Below, piece after piece: positions 1 through 13,219 of a stretch of 64,000 nucleotides of DNA. The notes beneath the pieces are model-generated. The model was not told where the DNA came from and made no database searches. It saw nothing but the letters and a program-made list of their open reading frames with translations. Position 1 is the first letter of the stretch. Each line of letters begins with the position of its first letter. This DNA is from Thalassospira povalilytica. Lineage in GTDB: Bacteria > Pseudomonadota > Alphaproteobacteria > Rhodospirillales > Thalassospiraceae. The translations under genes were made by a program, and so were the position numbers. The stretch lies in NCBI RefSeq assembly GCF_002844235.1, contig NZ_PGTS01000001.1, positions 682,001 through 746,000 of the forward strand. The letters run 5' to 3'.

Positions 1-940
1 TTGCCCCCGCTTCGATCAGGTGGCTGAGAAGTTCGGGAACCTGTTCGATCACCTTTGCCATGTCTGCCGGATTGGTCAGTTTGCCGATCCGTCCGGCCAT
101 GTAAACGGCGGACAGGGATTGACGCGCCAGCAGGTTGTTGGTGGTGATCATGCCGACCGCCTTGCCGTCTTTCATGACCGGAAGGTGACGCACATTGTGT
201 CGCGTCATGGTCAGAAGCGCGTCAAAGGCATAATCATCGGGATGAACCGAGATCGGGTTGGCAGTCATGATTTCGGTTACCGGTTCATCATAACTGCGTC
301 CCTGGGCAACAACGCGATTGCGAAGGTCGCGGTCGGTCATGATGCCTGCAATCTCGTCGGCACCCTCGGTGATCAGCAGGCAGGAAACCCGTTCCTTGCT
401 CATCAGTTTTCCGGCTTCAAGGATGGTGGCCGATTTGTCGATACTGACAAGATCGCGGGCAATCAGGTCGGCGACCTTGATGCTCATGAGTTTGAGCTGA
501 TCGTCATCGCGGCTTTCAATCAGTTGCATGCCGCTGCGCAGCCGGTCGCCCCCCATCTGGGCAAAGAAATATTTGAATTGCGGGTATTTCCCGGCCAGTT
601 CGTGAAAGTCCTTTTCCGGCAACAGGTAACACAGGCTGTCTTCAAGGGTGGTGATGTTATTGGCAGCCTTGCCATTGCGGAACATTGCGCGCACACCGAA
701 ACATTCCCCTTCGGACAGGCGGGCAAGAAGCTGGCCGTCCGGATCGCGGGTTTCGGTGCCGCCAGTCCGGATGATGTAAAGATGAAGGCATTGTTCTTCG
801 GGGGACAGGACCTTGGTGCCGGCGCGGAAATACCGGGCCGTCAACCGTTTGGGCAGGGCATTGATTTCTTCGTCAGGCAACAGCGCAAACGGGTGATGCT
901 GTTTGAGAAATTCCGCGATTTCTTCGAGTTCGATGCTCAT
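1..940 (-). CDS. cNMP-binding / CBS-domain signalling protein (DUF294 family), C-terminus outside window
   Basis: The reading frame runs from ATG at 940 (preceded by GGAGGACAAAAGGC) through the left edge, giving 313 codons without a stop. Residues about 10-125 look like a cyclic-nucleotide-binding fold, and about 155-280 form a CBS pair (GIMTDRDLRNRVV; VRHLPVMKDGKAVGMIT). This order is typical of proteins that end in a DUF294 nucleotidyltransferase-like domain, which would lie off the window. It follows a DUF4212/VC_2705 symporter pair on the same strand. Such proteins are often found beside acetate-type symporters and are thought to tune them through nucleotide binding; that role is inference. 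A terminator hairpin at 1075-1099 separates it from the symporter, so it probably has its own promoter. Confidence 0.85.
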   Translation of the reverse strand, partial: MSIELEEIAEFLKQHHPFALLPDEEINALPKRLTARYFRAGTKVLSPEEQCLHLYIIRTGGTETRDPDGQLLARLSEGECFGVRAMFRNGKAANNITTLEDSLCYLLPEKDFHELAGKYPQFKYFFAQMGGDRLRSGMQLIESRDDDQLKLMSIKVADLIARDLVSIDKSATILEAGKLMSKERVSCLLITEGADEIAGIMTDRDLRNRVVAQGRSYDEPVTEIMTANPISVHPDDYAFDALLTMTRHNVRHLPVMKDGKAVGMITTNNLLARQSLSAVYMAGRIGKLTNPADMAKVIEQVPELLSHLIEAGA

Positions 941-1074
941 GCCTTTTGTCCTCCGCCAGAGGCTGTTTGATTTAATTTGCACAGCGCGGCCGGTTGGTGG
1001 GCCAACATAAATCAATGCAAACCAAATAAAACAGACCCGCCGTCATTGTTGCCTGATAGCAACCGAAAAGAAAA

Positions 1075-1099
1075 GCCCCCGGACCAGTGATCCGGGGGC
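1075..1099 (-). terminator. Rho-independent terminator after the symporter gene
   Basis: A 9-bp perfect stem (GCCCCCGGA / TCCGGGGGC) with a 7-nt loop is followed on the minus strand by TTTTCTTTTC. It lies 32 bp past the symporter stop codon. Confidence 0.85.
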
Positions 1100-1130
1100 C
1101 TGCAACAGATTTGGCAAACCGGTTGACCGA

Positions 1131-2897
1131 TTAATGGTCAACCGCGCCACCGGCTCCTTTCGGAACGCGGATGTCTTCAACCATGTGCTGGATATGTGCC
1201 GGCGGTTCAGCGGTGACTTTCGACACAGCAAAAGCAACGATGAAGTTCAGGACCATACCCACGGTACCAATGCCTTCCGGCGAGATACCGAACAGCCAGT
1301 TGTCCGGCGTGTTGGCAATGATCGGATCGAAGAACACACCTTTATAGGCAAGGATATAGCCCATGGTGAAGATCAGACCCGTCAACATGCCGGCAATCGC
1401 GCCTTCGCGGTTAACCTTCTTGGAGAAGATCCCCATGATGATAACCGGGAACAGCGAGGATGCCGCAAGACCGAAGGCAAACGCGACCACCTGTGCCACG
1501 AAGCCCGGCGGGTTGTACCCGAGATAACCGGCAATCAGGATCGCAACTGCTGCTGCGATACGTCCTGCCATCAGTTCCTGGCCTTCTGTCATGTCCGGTG
1601 TGAAGGTACCTTTGAGAAGGTCATGCGACACGCCAGAGGAAATCACAAGAAGCAGGCCGGCAGCAGTCGACAGCGCAGCGGCGATACCGCCCGCAGCAAC
1701 CAGTGCAATGACCCAGTTCGGAAGCTGTGCAATTTCCGGGTTGGCCAGAACCATGATGTCACGGTCCACGCTCAGCTCGTTGCCAGCCCAGCCATATTCG
1801 GCAGCCTTGGCAGCGAATTCTGCGTTCGCATCGTTGTAATACTGGATGCGACCGTCACCGTTCTTGTCCTCGAAGCTCAGAAGGCCGGTTGCTTCCCAGC
1901 GCTTCATCCAGTCCGGACGTTCTTCATAGGACAGGTTGCCGTCTTCGGCACCAACTTCACCGGTCTGGATGGTTTCGGTCAGGTTCAGACGAGCCATCGC
2001 ACCAACTGCCGGGGCAGTGGTGTAAAGCAGCGCGATGAAGACCAGCGCCCAACCAGCCGACGAACGTGCGTCACGCACTTTCGGCACGGTGAAGAAGCGA
2101 ACGATAACGTGCGGAAGACCGGCAGTACCAACCATCAGGGCGGCGGTGATGGCAAAGACATCAATCGTCGACTTGTTGGTGGTCGTGTATTCAAGGAAGC
2201 CGAGTTCCGTCACGACATTGTTGAGGCGTTCAAGCATATATTCGCCGGTACCATTGACGGTCGAGCCGAATGCCAGCTGCGGCAGCGGATTGCCGGTCAG
2301 CTGGAAGGCAATGAAGATCGCCGGAATGGTGTAGGCAACAATCAGAACGCAATATTGTGCAACCTGGGTATAGGTAATGCCCTTCATGCCGCCAAGAACG
2401 GCATAGATGAAGACGATGCCCATACCGACGATCAGACCGGTAAGAATTTCGACTTCAAGGAAGCGCGAGAACACGATACCGACGCCGCGCATCTGGCCTG
2501 CCACATAAGTGAACGAAATAAAGATCAGGCAGATAACAGCAACGATACGGGCCGCTTTGGAGTAATAGCGATCGCCGATGAATTCCGGCACGGTGAACTT
2601 GCCGTATTTACGCAAGTAAGGTGCCAGAAGCATGGCCAGCAGGCAGTAGCCGCCGGTCCAGCCCATCAGGTAAACCGAGCCGCCATAGCCAAGGAAGGCA
2701 ATGAGGCCAGCCATAGAAATGAAGGAAGCAGCCGACATCCAGTCTGCTGCGGTCGCCATGCCGTTGACGACCGGGTTAACACCTTTGCCAGCGACATAGA
2801 ATTCGCCGGTGGTGCTCGCCTTGGCCCAGATCGCGATGCCGATATACAGCGCGAAGCTCAAGCCTACGACGATATATGTAAGGGTAGTAAGATCCAT
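1131..2897 (-). CDS. Sodium:solute symporter, VC_2705 subfamily (acetate/organic-acid type)
   Basis: This is a 588-residue inner-membrane protein with the many hydrophobic segments of the SSS family, beginning MDLTTLTYIVVGLSFALY. The family moves acetate, pyruvate, proline and similar solutes with Na+; the substrate here cannot be read from sequence. The early segment EFYVAGKGVNPVVNGMATAA is typical of the VC_2705 branch. A large hydrophilic loop at about residues 315-385 contains DKNGDGRI, an EF-hand-like D-x-N-x-D-G pattern. The start has the ribosome site GGGGAGACAGACAAA ahead of ATG. It lies 25 bp after the DUF4212 gene, which probably encodes its small partner subunit, in one operon. Confidence 0.92.
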   Translation of the reverse strand: MDLTTLTYIVVGLSFALYIGIAIWAKASTTGEFYVAGKGVNPVVNGMATAADWMSAASFISMAGLIAFLGYGGSVYLMGWTGGYCLLAMLLAPYLRKYGKFTVPEFIGDRYYSKAARIVAVICLIFISFTYVAGQMRGVGIVFSRFLEVEILTGLIVGMGIVFIYAVLGGMKGITYTQVAQYCVLIVAYTIPAIFIAFQLTGNPLPQLAFGSTVNGTGEYMLERLNNVVTELGFLEYTTTNKSTIDVFAITAALMVGTAGLPHVIVRFFTVPKVRDARSSAGWALVFIALLYTTAPAVGAMARLNLTETIQTGEVGAEDGNLSYEERPDWMKRWEATGLLSFEDKNGDGRIQYYNDANAEFAAKAAEYGWAGNELSVDRDIMVLANPEIAQLPNWVIALVAAGGIAAALSTAAGLLLVISSGVSHDLLKGTFTPDMTEGQELMAGRIAAAVAILIAGYLGYNPPGFVAQVVAFAFGLAASSLFPVIIMGIFSKKVNREGAIAGMLTGLIFTMGYILAYKGVFFDPIIANTPDNWLFGISPEGIGTVGMVLNFIVAFAVSKVTAEPPAHIQHMVEDIRVPKGAGGAVDH

Positions 2898-2922
2898 TTT
2901 GTCTGTCTCCCCAGATCCAGCG

Positions 2923-3183
2923 TCAATCGTCGTCTTCGTGAACGTCGAACTCGCGGTCCAGTTTGTTCATCTTCGACACATAAACGAAAATCAGTGCGAC
3001 AAAGACATAGATGGACCCCTGTTGAGCAAACCAGAAACCAAGCTGGAAGCCCGCTATTTCGATACTGTTAAGGGCATCGACAAACAGAATGCCGAAACCG
3101 TAGGAAACGATGAACCAGATCACAGTCAGAGTTGCGACCAGCTTCACGTTTCTCTTCCAGTAGGCTGCGCTTTGTTCATCCAT
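2923..3183 (-). CDS. DUF4212 small membrane subunit of the sodium/solute symporter
   Basis: This 86-residue protein has two hydrophobic segments (about 15-40 and 50-72) and an acidic tail ending DVHEDDD. Its sequence matches the DUF4212 family of small subunits that precede VC_2705 symporters. I chose the ATG at 3183 because AAGGAGA stands just upstream. A longer frame reaching 3255 adds 24 residues without membrane or family character and would pass through the ribosome site. It is first in the operon with the symporter. Confidence 0.88.
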   Translation of the reverse strand: MDEQSAAYWKRNVKLVATLTVIWFIVSYGFGILFVDALNSIEIAGFQLGFWFAQQGSIYVFVALIFVYVSKMNKLDREFDVHEDDD

Positions 3184-3801
3184 CGCGCGTCTCCTTCCTA
3201 GAATTGATAACTTCCCCTGCCGACCGTTTGTTGTGTTTTTGTCAGTCGGCCGCATGTACTAAGCGGCAATGAAACTGTAACGACACACTCATTGCCTTCT
3301 AAGCTCGATACCAGTTTTCGGGATTCCCCAGAAGCTAATCATTAGTCGTATAGAACAGTGCGTTAGCGACGGTCTGGTTGAATGAACCGGCCAAAATCAC
3401 AAAGATTTCCGCCAGTTTTTTCATTGTGCAATGCGGTATTTTTGGTTGAGTTTTCGGGGTGAATAAAACACTCATAGATTGCCGTTTGGCAGTGTTCCGG
3501 ATGCTTTTGGTCTGTTTGGGGGCGATTGCCTGTGATGGTTTGCACATCGGTTGCGGATCAAATTTGCGCGTCGCTTGCACAAAAAATTGCCCGGCGCGGT
3601 TGCCCGATCACCAATTTCGACAAAGTTAGAGGGTGTCCTGCCCCCGCGTGCGGCTTGCATGCGGGCATGTGCGGTTTGAAGTTGTTAAGCGCAAGCACGT
3701 CGGTTACAAACGGGCACAGCTTTTCAGGCATGAATATGTGCATGCCGTCGTGATCCGGTCCCGATGGGGACGGACCCAATGACATTTGGATGGGGAATTT
3801 A
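3184..3801. other. 618-bp intergenic region between divergent symporter operon and ettA
   Basis: No convincing gene. Several short frames on both strands show no family character and no good ribosome sites. It must hold the divergent promoters of the DUF4212/symporter operon and ettA. Two small inverted repeats are visible: a near-perfect 9-bp one at 3644-3666 (CCCGCGTGC / GCATGCGGG) and a GTCCC/GGGAC hairpin about 30-45 bp before the ettA start. I cannot assign either. Confidence 0.6.
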
Positions 3802-5481
<1,680 letters not shown>

Positions 5482-5507
5482 TTCGGGCAAGGGTATTGTG
5501 AATTGCG

Positions 5508-5538
5508 AAAGGCCACCTTCGGGTGGCCTTTTGTTTTT
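5508..5538 (+). terminator. Rho-independent terminator of ettA
   Basis: A 10-bp perfect stem AAAGGCCACC / GGTGGCCTTT with a TTCG tetraloop is followed by TTGTTTTT. It begins 26 bp after the ettA stop. Confidence 0.93.
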
Positions 5539-5570
5539 GGCGCGCAATGGGCTTATTTTCGGACAAAGAA

Positions 5571-5598
5571 AAAGCCACCATCTGGAAATGGTGGCTTT
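5571..5598 (-). terminator. Rho-independent terminator of the mlaC-like gene
   Basis: An 11-bp perfect stem AAAGCCACCAT / ATGGTGGCTTT with a 6-nt loop. On the minus strand it is followed by a T-rich run (TTCTTTG). It lies 26 bp beyond the mlaC-like stop. Confidence 0.85.
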
Positions 5599-5624
5599 GA
5601 AATTTTGATGGTGTGGTCTGTGAC

Positions 5625-6266
5625 CTAAAGGCCGGTTTTTGCCTTAAGGGCGCTGGTCAGGGCGCTGACATCATCGTTATTTTGCTGGATCACCGAGGTG
5701 AATTCGTCACGCTGGGTGATGCCCATGCTCAGACCTTCGATCGAAACATCAATGATCTTGTAATGGTTATCAAACAGACGCATACGCCAAACGATATTGA
5801 CCGGCGGGCCATCAGGGCGGACGAACTGTGAATTGACGAAGGTGTCCTTGTTCTTTTCCGTCTCGCTGCCGACAACGAACTGTTCGCCGTTAAAGGCTTT
5901 GAACTGGTTGGCATAATTCAGCGCGAGATAGTTCTGAAGAAGCTTGGAAAACTCGTCGATTTCTTCCTTGGAAATGGAACGCCAATAGCGGCCGAGCACA
6001 AAGCGCGACACAACTTCCATTTCGAAGTAGCGATCCATCAGGGCAACAAATTTCTGGCGGCGGACATCATCGCCAAGCGTCTGGTCGGTCAGTTCGGCCA
6101 TTGCCTGATCGGCAAGGGACTGAATGACATTGGCCGCACTTTGGTCAACGGCGACCTCTGCGATCACCGGGGATGCGGTGGTCGCGGCCATAACCGGGCC
6201 AGACCAGACCGCAGAAACACCAAAAAGTGCGGCTGCTGCGGGGATGATGATCTTGCTCTTGGTCAT
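5625..6266 (-). CDS. mlaC: MlaC-like periplasmic phospholipid-binding protein
   Basis: A 213-residue protein with a signal peptide (MTKSKIIIPAAAALFG, cleavage after a VMA-A type site near residue 27) and a Ttg2D/MlaC fold (RYFEMEVVSRFVLGRYWR; FKAFNGEQFVVGSE; IIDVSIEGLSMGITQRDEF). MlaC carries phospholipids across the periplasm between the outer-membrane MlaA complex and the inner-membrane MlaFEDB transporter. The gene follows mlaA by 9 bp on the same strand, so the two are co-transcribed. The MlaFEDB genes are not in the window, a common split in alphaproteobacteria. Confidence 0.9.
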   Translation of the reverse strand: MTKSKIIIPAAAALFGVSAVWSGPVMAATTASPVIAEVAVDQSAANVIQSLADQAMAELTDQTLGDDVRRQKFVALMDRYFEMEVVSRFVLGRYWRSISKEEIDEFSKLLQNYLALNYANQFKAFNGEQFVVGSETEKNKDTFVNSQFVRPDGPPVNIVWRMRLFDNHYKIIDVSIEGLSMGITQRDEFTSVIQQNNDDVSALTSALKAKTGL

Positions 6267-6275
6267 GGCTTGCTC

Positions 6276-7061
6276 TTACTGGCTTGCGGCTTCGACGGCG
6301 TCGTCAAAGCTGAATTCAGCACTTTCATCCTCGACCGCCGAAGCCGGTGCAGGTGCGCCGTTGCGAATCAGGGTGTTGCGCTGCTGACGATACAGGCTGC
6401 GCAGGGCTGCATAATAGTCGATTGACGATTTCTGCAACTCGTTAAGCTGATTGACGGTCGCATAGCGATAATGCAATGCGCTCACACCGATCGAGCCAAG
6501 ATAAAGTGCTTCGGCGGTGTCGCTATTCTGTGCGCCCCAGGTCAGCGGGTTGGCAACATAGTCAACACCTAGGCCAACACTGTCACGCAAGTTGGACGGA
6601 CCAATCAGCGGCAGAACAATATAAGGACCGGCACCGACGCCATAATGCGCAAGGGTCTGACCGAAATCTTCACGACGGTACGGAATGCCGAAATCGGCAG
6701 CGACGTCGTTGAAACCAAGGAAGCCCAGCGTCGAGTTCATGATGAAACGCTGGAACGAGGCCGCGGCCTGATCCGGATCACCCTGAAGCAATGCGTTGAG
6801 TGAGTTCAGCGGTTCGTTCAGGTTGCGCACAAAGCTTGCAACCGACGTCTTGACGGGTTCCGGCGCAATATCGCGGTACCACATCGCAGCGGGGTACAGA
6901 ACCATGAAATCGACTGCGCCGTTTACACCGTGCACAACACGGTTTACCGGTTCAATTGGGTCGAAATCGCTCATATCCTGTGCGGGCTCTGTTGATGCAC
7001 AAGCCGTCAGCAAGGACAGCGAACCAGCAGCACAGAGTGAAAGTAGAGCTCGAAACTTCAT
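6276..7061 (-). CDS. mlaA: MlaA (VacJ) outer-membrane lipoprotein
   Basis: This 261-residue protein starts with a lipoprotein signal (lipobox LLTAC, Cys21) and then the MlaA hallmark FDPIEPVNRVVHGVNGAVD. Further family motifs are FIMNSTLGFLGFNDVA, YGVGAGPYIVLPLIGPSNLR and DYVANPLTW. MlaA sits in the outer membrane with porins and removes phospholipid from the outer leaflet, passing it to MlaC, which is encoded just downstream. The C-terminal 30 residues are acidic and alanine-rich and probably disordered. Confidence 0.94.
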   Translation of the reverse strand: MKFRALLSLCAAGSLSLLTACASTEPAQDMSDFDPIEPVNRVVHGVNGAVDFMVLYPAAMWYRDIAPEPVKTSVASFVRNLNEPLNSLNALLQGDPDQAAASFQRFIMNSTLGFLGFNDVAADFGIPYRREDFGQTLAHYGVGAGPYIVLPLIGPSNLRDSVGLGVDYVANPLTWGAQNSDTAEALYLGSIGVSALHYRYATVNQLNELQKSSIDYYAALRSLYRQQRNTLIRNGAPAPASAVEDESAEFSFDDAVEAASQ

Positions 7062-7367
7062 TATTTTCAGCCAACCGATTTTCGATACATAGACTTCCTT
7101 GACCCAAGACGTTTTTCGCGCGGGAACACCAAAAAACGTTACCGATCAACTTCCTGCTCTCGAAGTCGGATCATGTATCGCGTACGCCTCGAATATTTAT
7201 GTGGTTAGCATAGGGCGAAATTAAACGCCAGCATACAAAAAGTTGAAAGGGTTCAAGCCGTTTTACCGTGTGACCTTTTTGCCATACCTCGTTTGGGTGG
7301 GAAAATAGTCGTTGATTAAATATAAACATATCTTTATATCTGTTTTTCGTGAATGGGAGAAACGGCT
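7062..7367. other. 306-bp intergenic region, divergent mlaA / methionine regulator
   Basis: No coding frame is convincing. It must hold the mlaA promoter (minus strand) and the promoter and operator of the ArsR-type regulator (plus strand, listed separately). I see no riboswitch-like fold. Confidence 0.5.
7312..7340 (+). promoter_or_regulatory. Promoter and palindromic operator of the ArsR-methyltransferase regulator
   Basis: TTGATT at 7312-7317 and TATATC at 7335-7340 form a plausible -35/-10 pair with 17-bp spacing. Between and over them lies the inverted repeat ATATAAA-N6-TTTATAT (7320-7339). An AT-rich palindrome inside the promoter of an ArsR-type gene suggests autoregulation; this is inference. 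Confidence 0.55.
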
Positions 7368-9300
<1,933 letters not shown>

Positions 9301-9342
9301 GTTCCGATTACCGATAACAGCAAAGCCTGACTGAAAGACTGG

Positions 9343-10416
9343 ATGAAAAAGATGAATGATCGCAAGGAACGCGTCGCCCTGCTGCGCAAACGGGCCGAAC
9401 AAAAGATACTGATCCTTGATGGCGCCATGGGCACCATGATCCAGAAACACAAACTGACCGAGGAAGATTATCGCGGTGAACGGTTTGCCGACTGGAAACA
9501 GGATGTCAAAGGCAATAACGATCTTCTGTCTCTGACCCAGCCAGACATCATCAAGGACATCCATCTGCAATATATTGCGGCAGGTGCTGACCTTCAGGGG
9601 ACCAATACCTTCAGTGCGACGACCATCGCGCAGGCCGATTACGGCATGGAAGATCTGGCCTACGAGATCAATTTCGAAAGTGCCAAGATCGCGCGTCAGG
9701 CCTGCGACGAATGGGAAGCCGCCCATCCCGGCGATGTGCGTTTTGTGAACGGTGCCATTGGTCCGACCAACCGCACGGCCTCAATCTCGCCGGATGTGAA
9801 CAATCCGGGCTATCGCGCGATCACCTTTGATCAGCTTAAAGACGCCTATAAGGAAGCGGCCAAGGGCCTGCTTGACGGTGGTGCAGATACGCTTCTGGTC
9901 GAAACCATTTTCGATACGCTCAATGCCAAGGCCGCATTGTTTGCCATCGACGAAGTTCTTGAAGAACGCGGTGAAGATGTTCCGGTCCTTATTTCGGGTA
10001 CCATCACCGATGCATCGGGCCGTACCCTTTCAGGGCAGACCACCGAAGCATTCTATAATTCGGTCCGTCACGCCAAGCCGTTTTCGATCGGTTTGAACTG
10101 CGCACTTGGTGCTGCGCAGCTGCGCCCCTATGTGCAGGAACTGTCACGCATTGCCGAATGCCGCGTTTCGGTTTATCCCAATGCCGGCCTGCCGAACGAA
10201 TTTGGTGAATATGATCAAAGTGATGCGGAAATGGCCGCACTGGTCAAGGAATGGGCTGAAACCGGCATGGTCAATTTGCTGGGCGGATGCTGTGGCACGA
10301 CACCGCCGCACATCAAGGCGATTGCTGATGCCGTGGCCGATGCCAAGCCACGGGCGCTTCCGAAAATTGAACCCAGAATGCGTTTGTCCGGCCTTGAGCC
10401 GTTTGACGCTGCGTAA
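9343..10416 (+). CDS. metH: Methionine synthase, homocysteine-binding subunit (MetH N-terminal part)
   Basis: This 357-residue protein corresponds only to the homocysteine-methyltransferase domain of full-length Met[49 protein letters not shown], and the zinc-ligand cysteines in the [10 protein letters not shown] and [10 protein letters not shown] motifs. It ends cleanly just after that domain. The pterin, cobalamin and activation domains are in the next gene, 38 bp downstream in another frame. Two ATGs (9343, 9352) are possible starts. Such fission of MetH is known in alphaproteobacteria. Confidence 0.93.
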   Translation: MKKMNDRKERVALLRKRAEQKILILDGAMGTMIQKHKLTEEDYRGERFADWKQDVKGNNDLLSLTQPDIIKDIHLQYIAAGADLQGTNTFSATTIAQADYGMEDLAYEINFESAKIARQACDEWEAAHPGDVRFVNGAIGPTNRTASISPDVNNPGYRAITFDQLKDAYKEAAKGLLDGGADTLLVETIFDTLNAKAALFAIDEVLEERGEDVPVLISGTITDASGRTLSGQTTEAFYNSVRHAKPFSIGLNCALGAAQLRPYVQELSRIAECRVSVYPNAGLPNEFGEYDQSDAEMAALVKEWAETGMVNLLGGCCGTTPPHIKAIADAVADAKPRALPKIEPRMRLSGLEPFDAA

Positions 10417-10454
10417 ACCCGATATTGATTGCTGAAAAGAGATCGAACAGACCC

Positions 10455-13100
10455 ATGACCGACATTTCCAGATTTATCAATATTGGTGAACGCACAAACG
10501 TTGCCGGATCGCTGAAATTCAAAAAGCTGATCGTTGACGAAGATTACGATGCAGCCCTTGAGATTGCCCGCCAGCAGGTCGAAAACGGCGCACAGATCAT
10601 CGACATCAACATGGATGATGCGATGCTTGACGCCGAAACGGCGATGGTCAAGTTCATCAACCTGATTGCGGCCGAGCCCGACATTGCGCGCGTGCCGATC
10701 ATGGTCGACAGTTCCAAATGGAACGTCATCGAGGCCGGTCTTAAATGTCTTCAGGGCAAGGGGATCGTCAACTCGATCAGTCTGAAAGAAGGCGAAGAAC
10801 CCTTTATCGCCCAGGCCAAACAATTGCGCCGTTACGGTGCGGCTGTTGTTGTCATGGCCTTTGATGAAAAAGGCCAGGCCGACACCGTTGATCGCAAGTT
10901 TGAAATTTGCAAACGCAGCTATGACGTTCTGGTCGAAAAAGTCGGCTTCCCGCCGGAAGACATCATTTTTGATCCGAACATCTTTGCGGTCGCAACCGGG
11001 ATCGAAGAACACGACAATTATGCGGTCGACTTCATCGAAGCCTGCAAGCTGATCAAAAAACACCTGCCCTATGCCAAGATTTCCGGCGGTGTTTCGAACG
11101 TCTCCTTCTCGTTCCGGGGCAATAACCCGGTCCGCGAAGCCATGCATTCGGTCTTCCTGTATCACGCCATCCAGGCCGGTCTTGATATGGGGATCGTCAA
11201 TGCCGGGCAGCTGGTCGTTTATGAAGAAATTCCGGCAGAACTGCGCGAACGCGTCGAAGACGTCATTTTGAACCGTCGTTCGGATGCGACCGACCGTCTG
11301 CTTGAGGTTGCCGAAAAATACAAGGGTACGGGCGGTCCGGAAAAGAAAGCCGATCTGGAATGGCGCAAAAAGCCGGTCAATGAACGTCTGGCCCATGCGC
11401 TGGTCAACGGTATTGCCGAATTCGTCGAAGAAGACACCGAAGAAGCCCGCCAGCAGGCCGACAAGCCGCTTCATGTCATTGAAGGGCCGCTGATGGATGG
11501 GATGAACATTGTCGGTGACCTGTTTGGTGCCGGCAAGATGTTCCTGCCCCAAGTGGTGAAATCCGCCCGTGTGATGAAAAAGGCCGTCGCCTATCTGATC
11601 CCGTTCATCGAAGAAGAAAAAGACGGTGTGCGCGAAAGCAACGGCAAGATCCTTCTGGCGACGGTAAAGGGCGATGTCCATGACATCGGCAAGAACATCG
11701 TTGGTGTGGTTCTGCAATGTAACAATTTCGAGGTCCTTGACCTTGGTGTGATGGTTCCGACCCAGAAGATCATTGAAACCGCCAAGGCCGAAAAGGTCGA
11801 CATGATCGGTCTTTCGGGCCTGATTACACCGTCGCTTGAAGAAATGACCTATGTTGCTGCCGAAATGGAACGCGAAGGTCTGGATATCCCGCTTCTGATC
11901 GGTGGGGCGACCACGTCAAAGGTACATACCGCGGTCAAGATCGCACCGAACTATAACAAGTCGGTCGTTTACGTGATTGATGCATCGCGTGCGGTGGGTG
12001 TTGCAAGCCAGCTGGTTTCGGAAACCCATCGCGAACGATTTGCTGCTGAAATCCGCAATGAATATCTGGCGATGGCGGAAAAACATGCCGCCCAGCAATT
12101 GCAGAAAAAACGCTTCGCCCTTGCCGATGCGCGCGCCAACAAGGTGCAGCTTGACTGGGGTGCCTATGACGTTCCGGTGCCGGCAAAGCCGGGGATCACC
12201 GTGTTTGATGACTTTGATCTTGAAGATCTGGTCGCGCGCTTTGACTGGAAGCCGTTCTTTGAAACCTGGGAACTGCATGGTCGTTTCCCCGATATCCTTA
12301 AGGACGAAAAAGTCGGCGAAACTGCGCGCGGTCTTTATGACGATGCGCAGGAAATGTTGAAACGCATTGTTGCGGAAAAATGGTTCAAGCCGCGTGCGGT
12401 TGTTGGCATCTGGCCGGCAAACTCGGTCGGCGATGATATCGAAGTCACCCCGGCCCCGGATCAGAATGAACCGGTCATGCTTCATACCCTGCGCCAGCAG
12501 ATGTTCCGCGAAAACAACAAACGCCCGAACCGGGCTTTGGCCGATTACATCGCGCCGAAGGAAAGCGGCAAGACCGATTATATCGGTGCCTTTGTTGTGA
12601 CGGCGGGACCGGAAGTCGAACAGATTGCCTCAAAGCTTGAAGCCGAGCATGACGATTACAATGCCATTCTGGTCAAGGCGCTTGGTGATCGCTTTGCCGA
12701 AGCCTTTGCCGAGCGTATGCACGAAAAGGTCCGCAAAGAGCTTTGGGCCTATGCTGCGGACGAGAATCTCGGCAATGATGATCTGATTGCGGAAAATTAT
12801 CGCGGTATCCGTCCGGCACCGGGATATCCTGCGTGCCCGGAACATACCGAAAAACGCACCCTTTGGTCGCTTTTGAATGCCGAGGAAAATGTCGGCGTTT
12901 CCCTGACCGAAAGCTGTGCGATGACCCCGGCTTCGTCTGTCAGCGGTTTCTATTTCGCCCACCCCGAAGCCAAATATTTCGGCCTTGGCAAGATCGAACG
13001 CGATCAGGTCGAAAGTTATGCCGAACGCAAAGGCATGACCATGGCCGAGGCAGAACGCTGGTTGGCACCAAACCTGAATTACGATCCACGTCAGTCATAA
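10455..13100 (+). CDS. metH: Methionine synthase, folate/cobalamin/activation subunit (MetH C-terminal part)
   Basis: An 881-residue protein beginning directly with the pterin-binding domain ([39 protein letters not shown]). It continues with the B12 cap helices (about 340-430), the cobalamin domain with the axial-histidine motif [10 protein letters not shown] near residue 408, and the AdoMet activation domain ([53 protein letters not shown]). Together with the upstream gene it methylates homocysteine from methyl-THF. The start ATG at 10455 ([11 protein letters not shown]) suits the domain; an upstream in-frame TTG at 10425 adds ten unlikely residues. A strong terminator follows. Confidence 0.95.
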   Translation: MTDISRFINIGERTNVAGSLKFKKLIVDEDYDAALEIARQQVENGAQIIDINMDDAMLDAETAMVKFINLIAAEPDIARVPIMVDSSKWNVIEAGLKCLQGKGIVNSISLKEGEEPFIAQAKQLRRYGAAVVVMAFDEKGQADTVDRKFEICKRSYDVLVEKVGFPPEDIIFDPNIFAVATGIEEHDNYAVDFIEACKLIKKHLPYAKISGGVSNVSFSFRGNNPVREAMHSVFLYHAIQAGLDMGIVNAGQLVVYEEIPAELRERVEDVILNRRSDATDRLLEVAEKYKGTGGPEKKADLEWRKKPVNERLAHALVNGIAEFVEEDTEEARQQADKPLHVIEGPLMDGMNIVGDLFGAGKMFLPQVVKSARVMKKAVAYLIPFIEEEKDGVRESNGKILLATVKGDVHDIGKNIVGVVLQCNNFEVLDLGVMVPTQKIIETAKAEKVDMIGLSGLITPSLEEMTYVAAEMEREGLDIPLLIGGATTSKVHTAVKIAPNYNKSVVYVIDASRAVGVASQLVSETHRERFAAEIRNEYLAMAEKHAAQQLQKKRFALADARANKVQLDWGAYDVPVPAKPGITVFDDFDLEDLVARFDWKPFFETWELHGRFPDILKDEKVGETARGLYDDAQEMLKRIVAEKWFKPRAVVGIWPANSVGDDIEVTPAPDQNEPVMLHTLRQQMFRENNKRPNRALADYIAPKESGKTDYIGAFVVTAGPEVEQIASKLEAEHDDYNAILVKALGDRFAEAFAERMHEKVRKELWAYAADENLGNDDLIAENYRGIRPAPGYPACPEHTEKRTLWSLLNAEENVGVSLTESCAMTPASSVSGFYFAHPEAKYFGLGKIERDQVESYAERKGMTMAEAERWLAPNLNYDPRQS

Positions 13101-13136
13101 TGATCTGAAGTCATGATGATCTGACCGGTCGCATTG

Positions 13137-13170
13137 AAAAGCCCCGCAGACTGCACTCTGCGGGGCTTTT
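13137..13170 (+). terminator. Bidirectional terminator between metH and the MFS gene
   Basis: A 14-bp perfect stem AAAAGCCCCGCAGA / TCTGCGGGGCTTTT with a 6-nt loop. The A and T runs at the two sides serve both convergent genes. Confidence 0.93.
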
Positions 13171-13219
13171 TCGTTGCGGGGCTCGTTGGGTAAAGGCCGT
13201 GACAGTGTCAGAGCCCGTG

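Noticed and set aside
1134..3071. 645-codon plus-strand frame opposite the symporter
   Set aside because: Shadow of a recognised membrane protein gene, rich in His, Arg and Asn without family match.
3335..3785. Several overlapping 60-80 codon frames ahead of ettA
   Set aside because: They overlap each other on both strands, have no ribosome sites and no family features.
10417..10454. Frameshifted single metH gene
   Set aside because: Both parts begin and end at domain borders with their own stop and start and a non-coding gap, so fission explains it better than a frameshift.
10215..11717. 500-codon minus-strand frame opposite metH
   Set aside because: Shadow of the MetH folate and cobalamin domains; no ribosome site or known domain.
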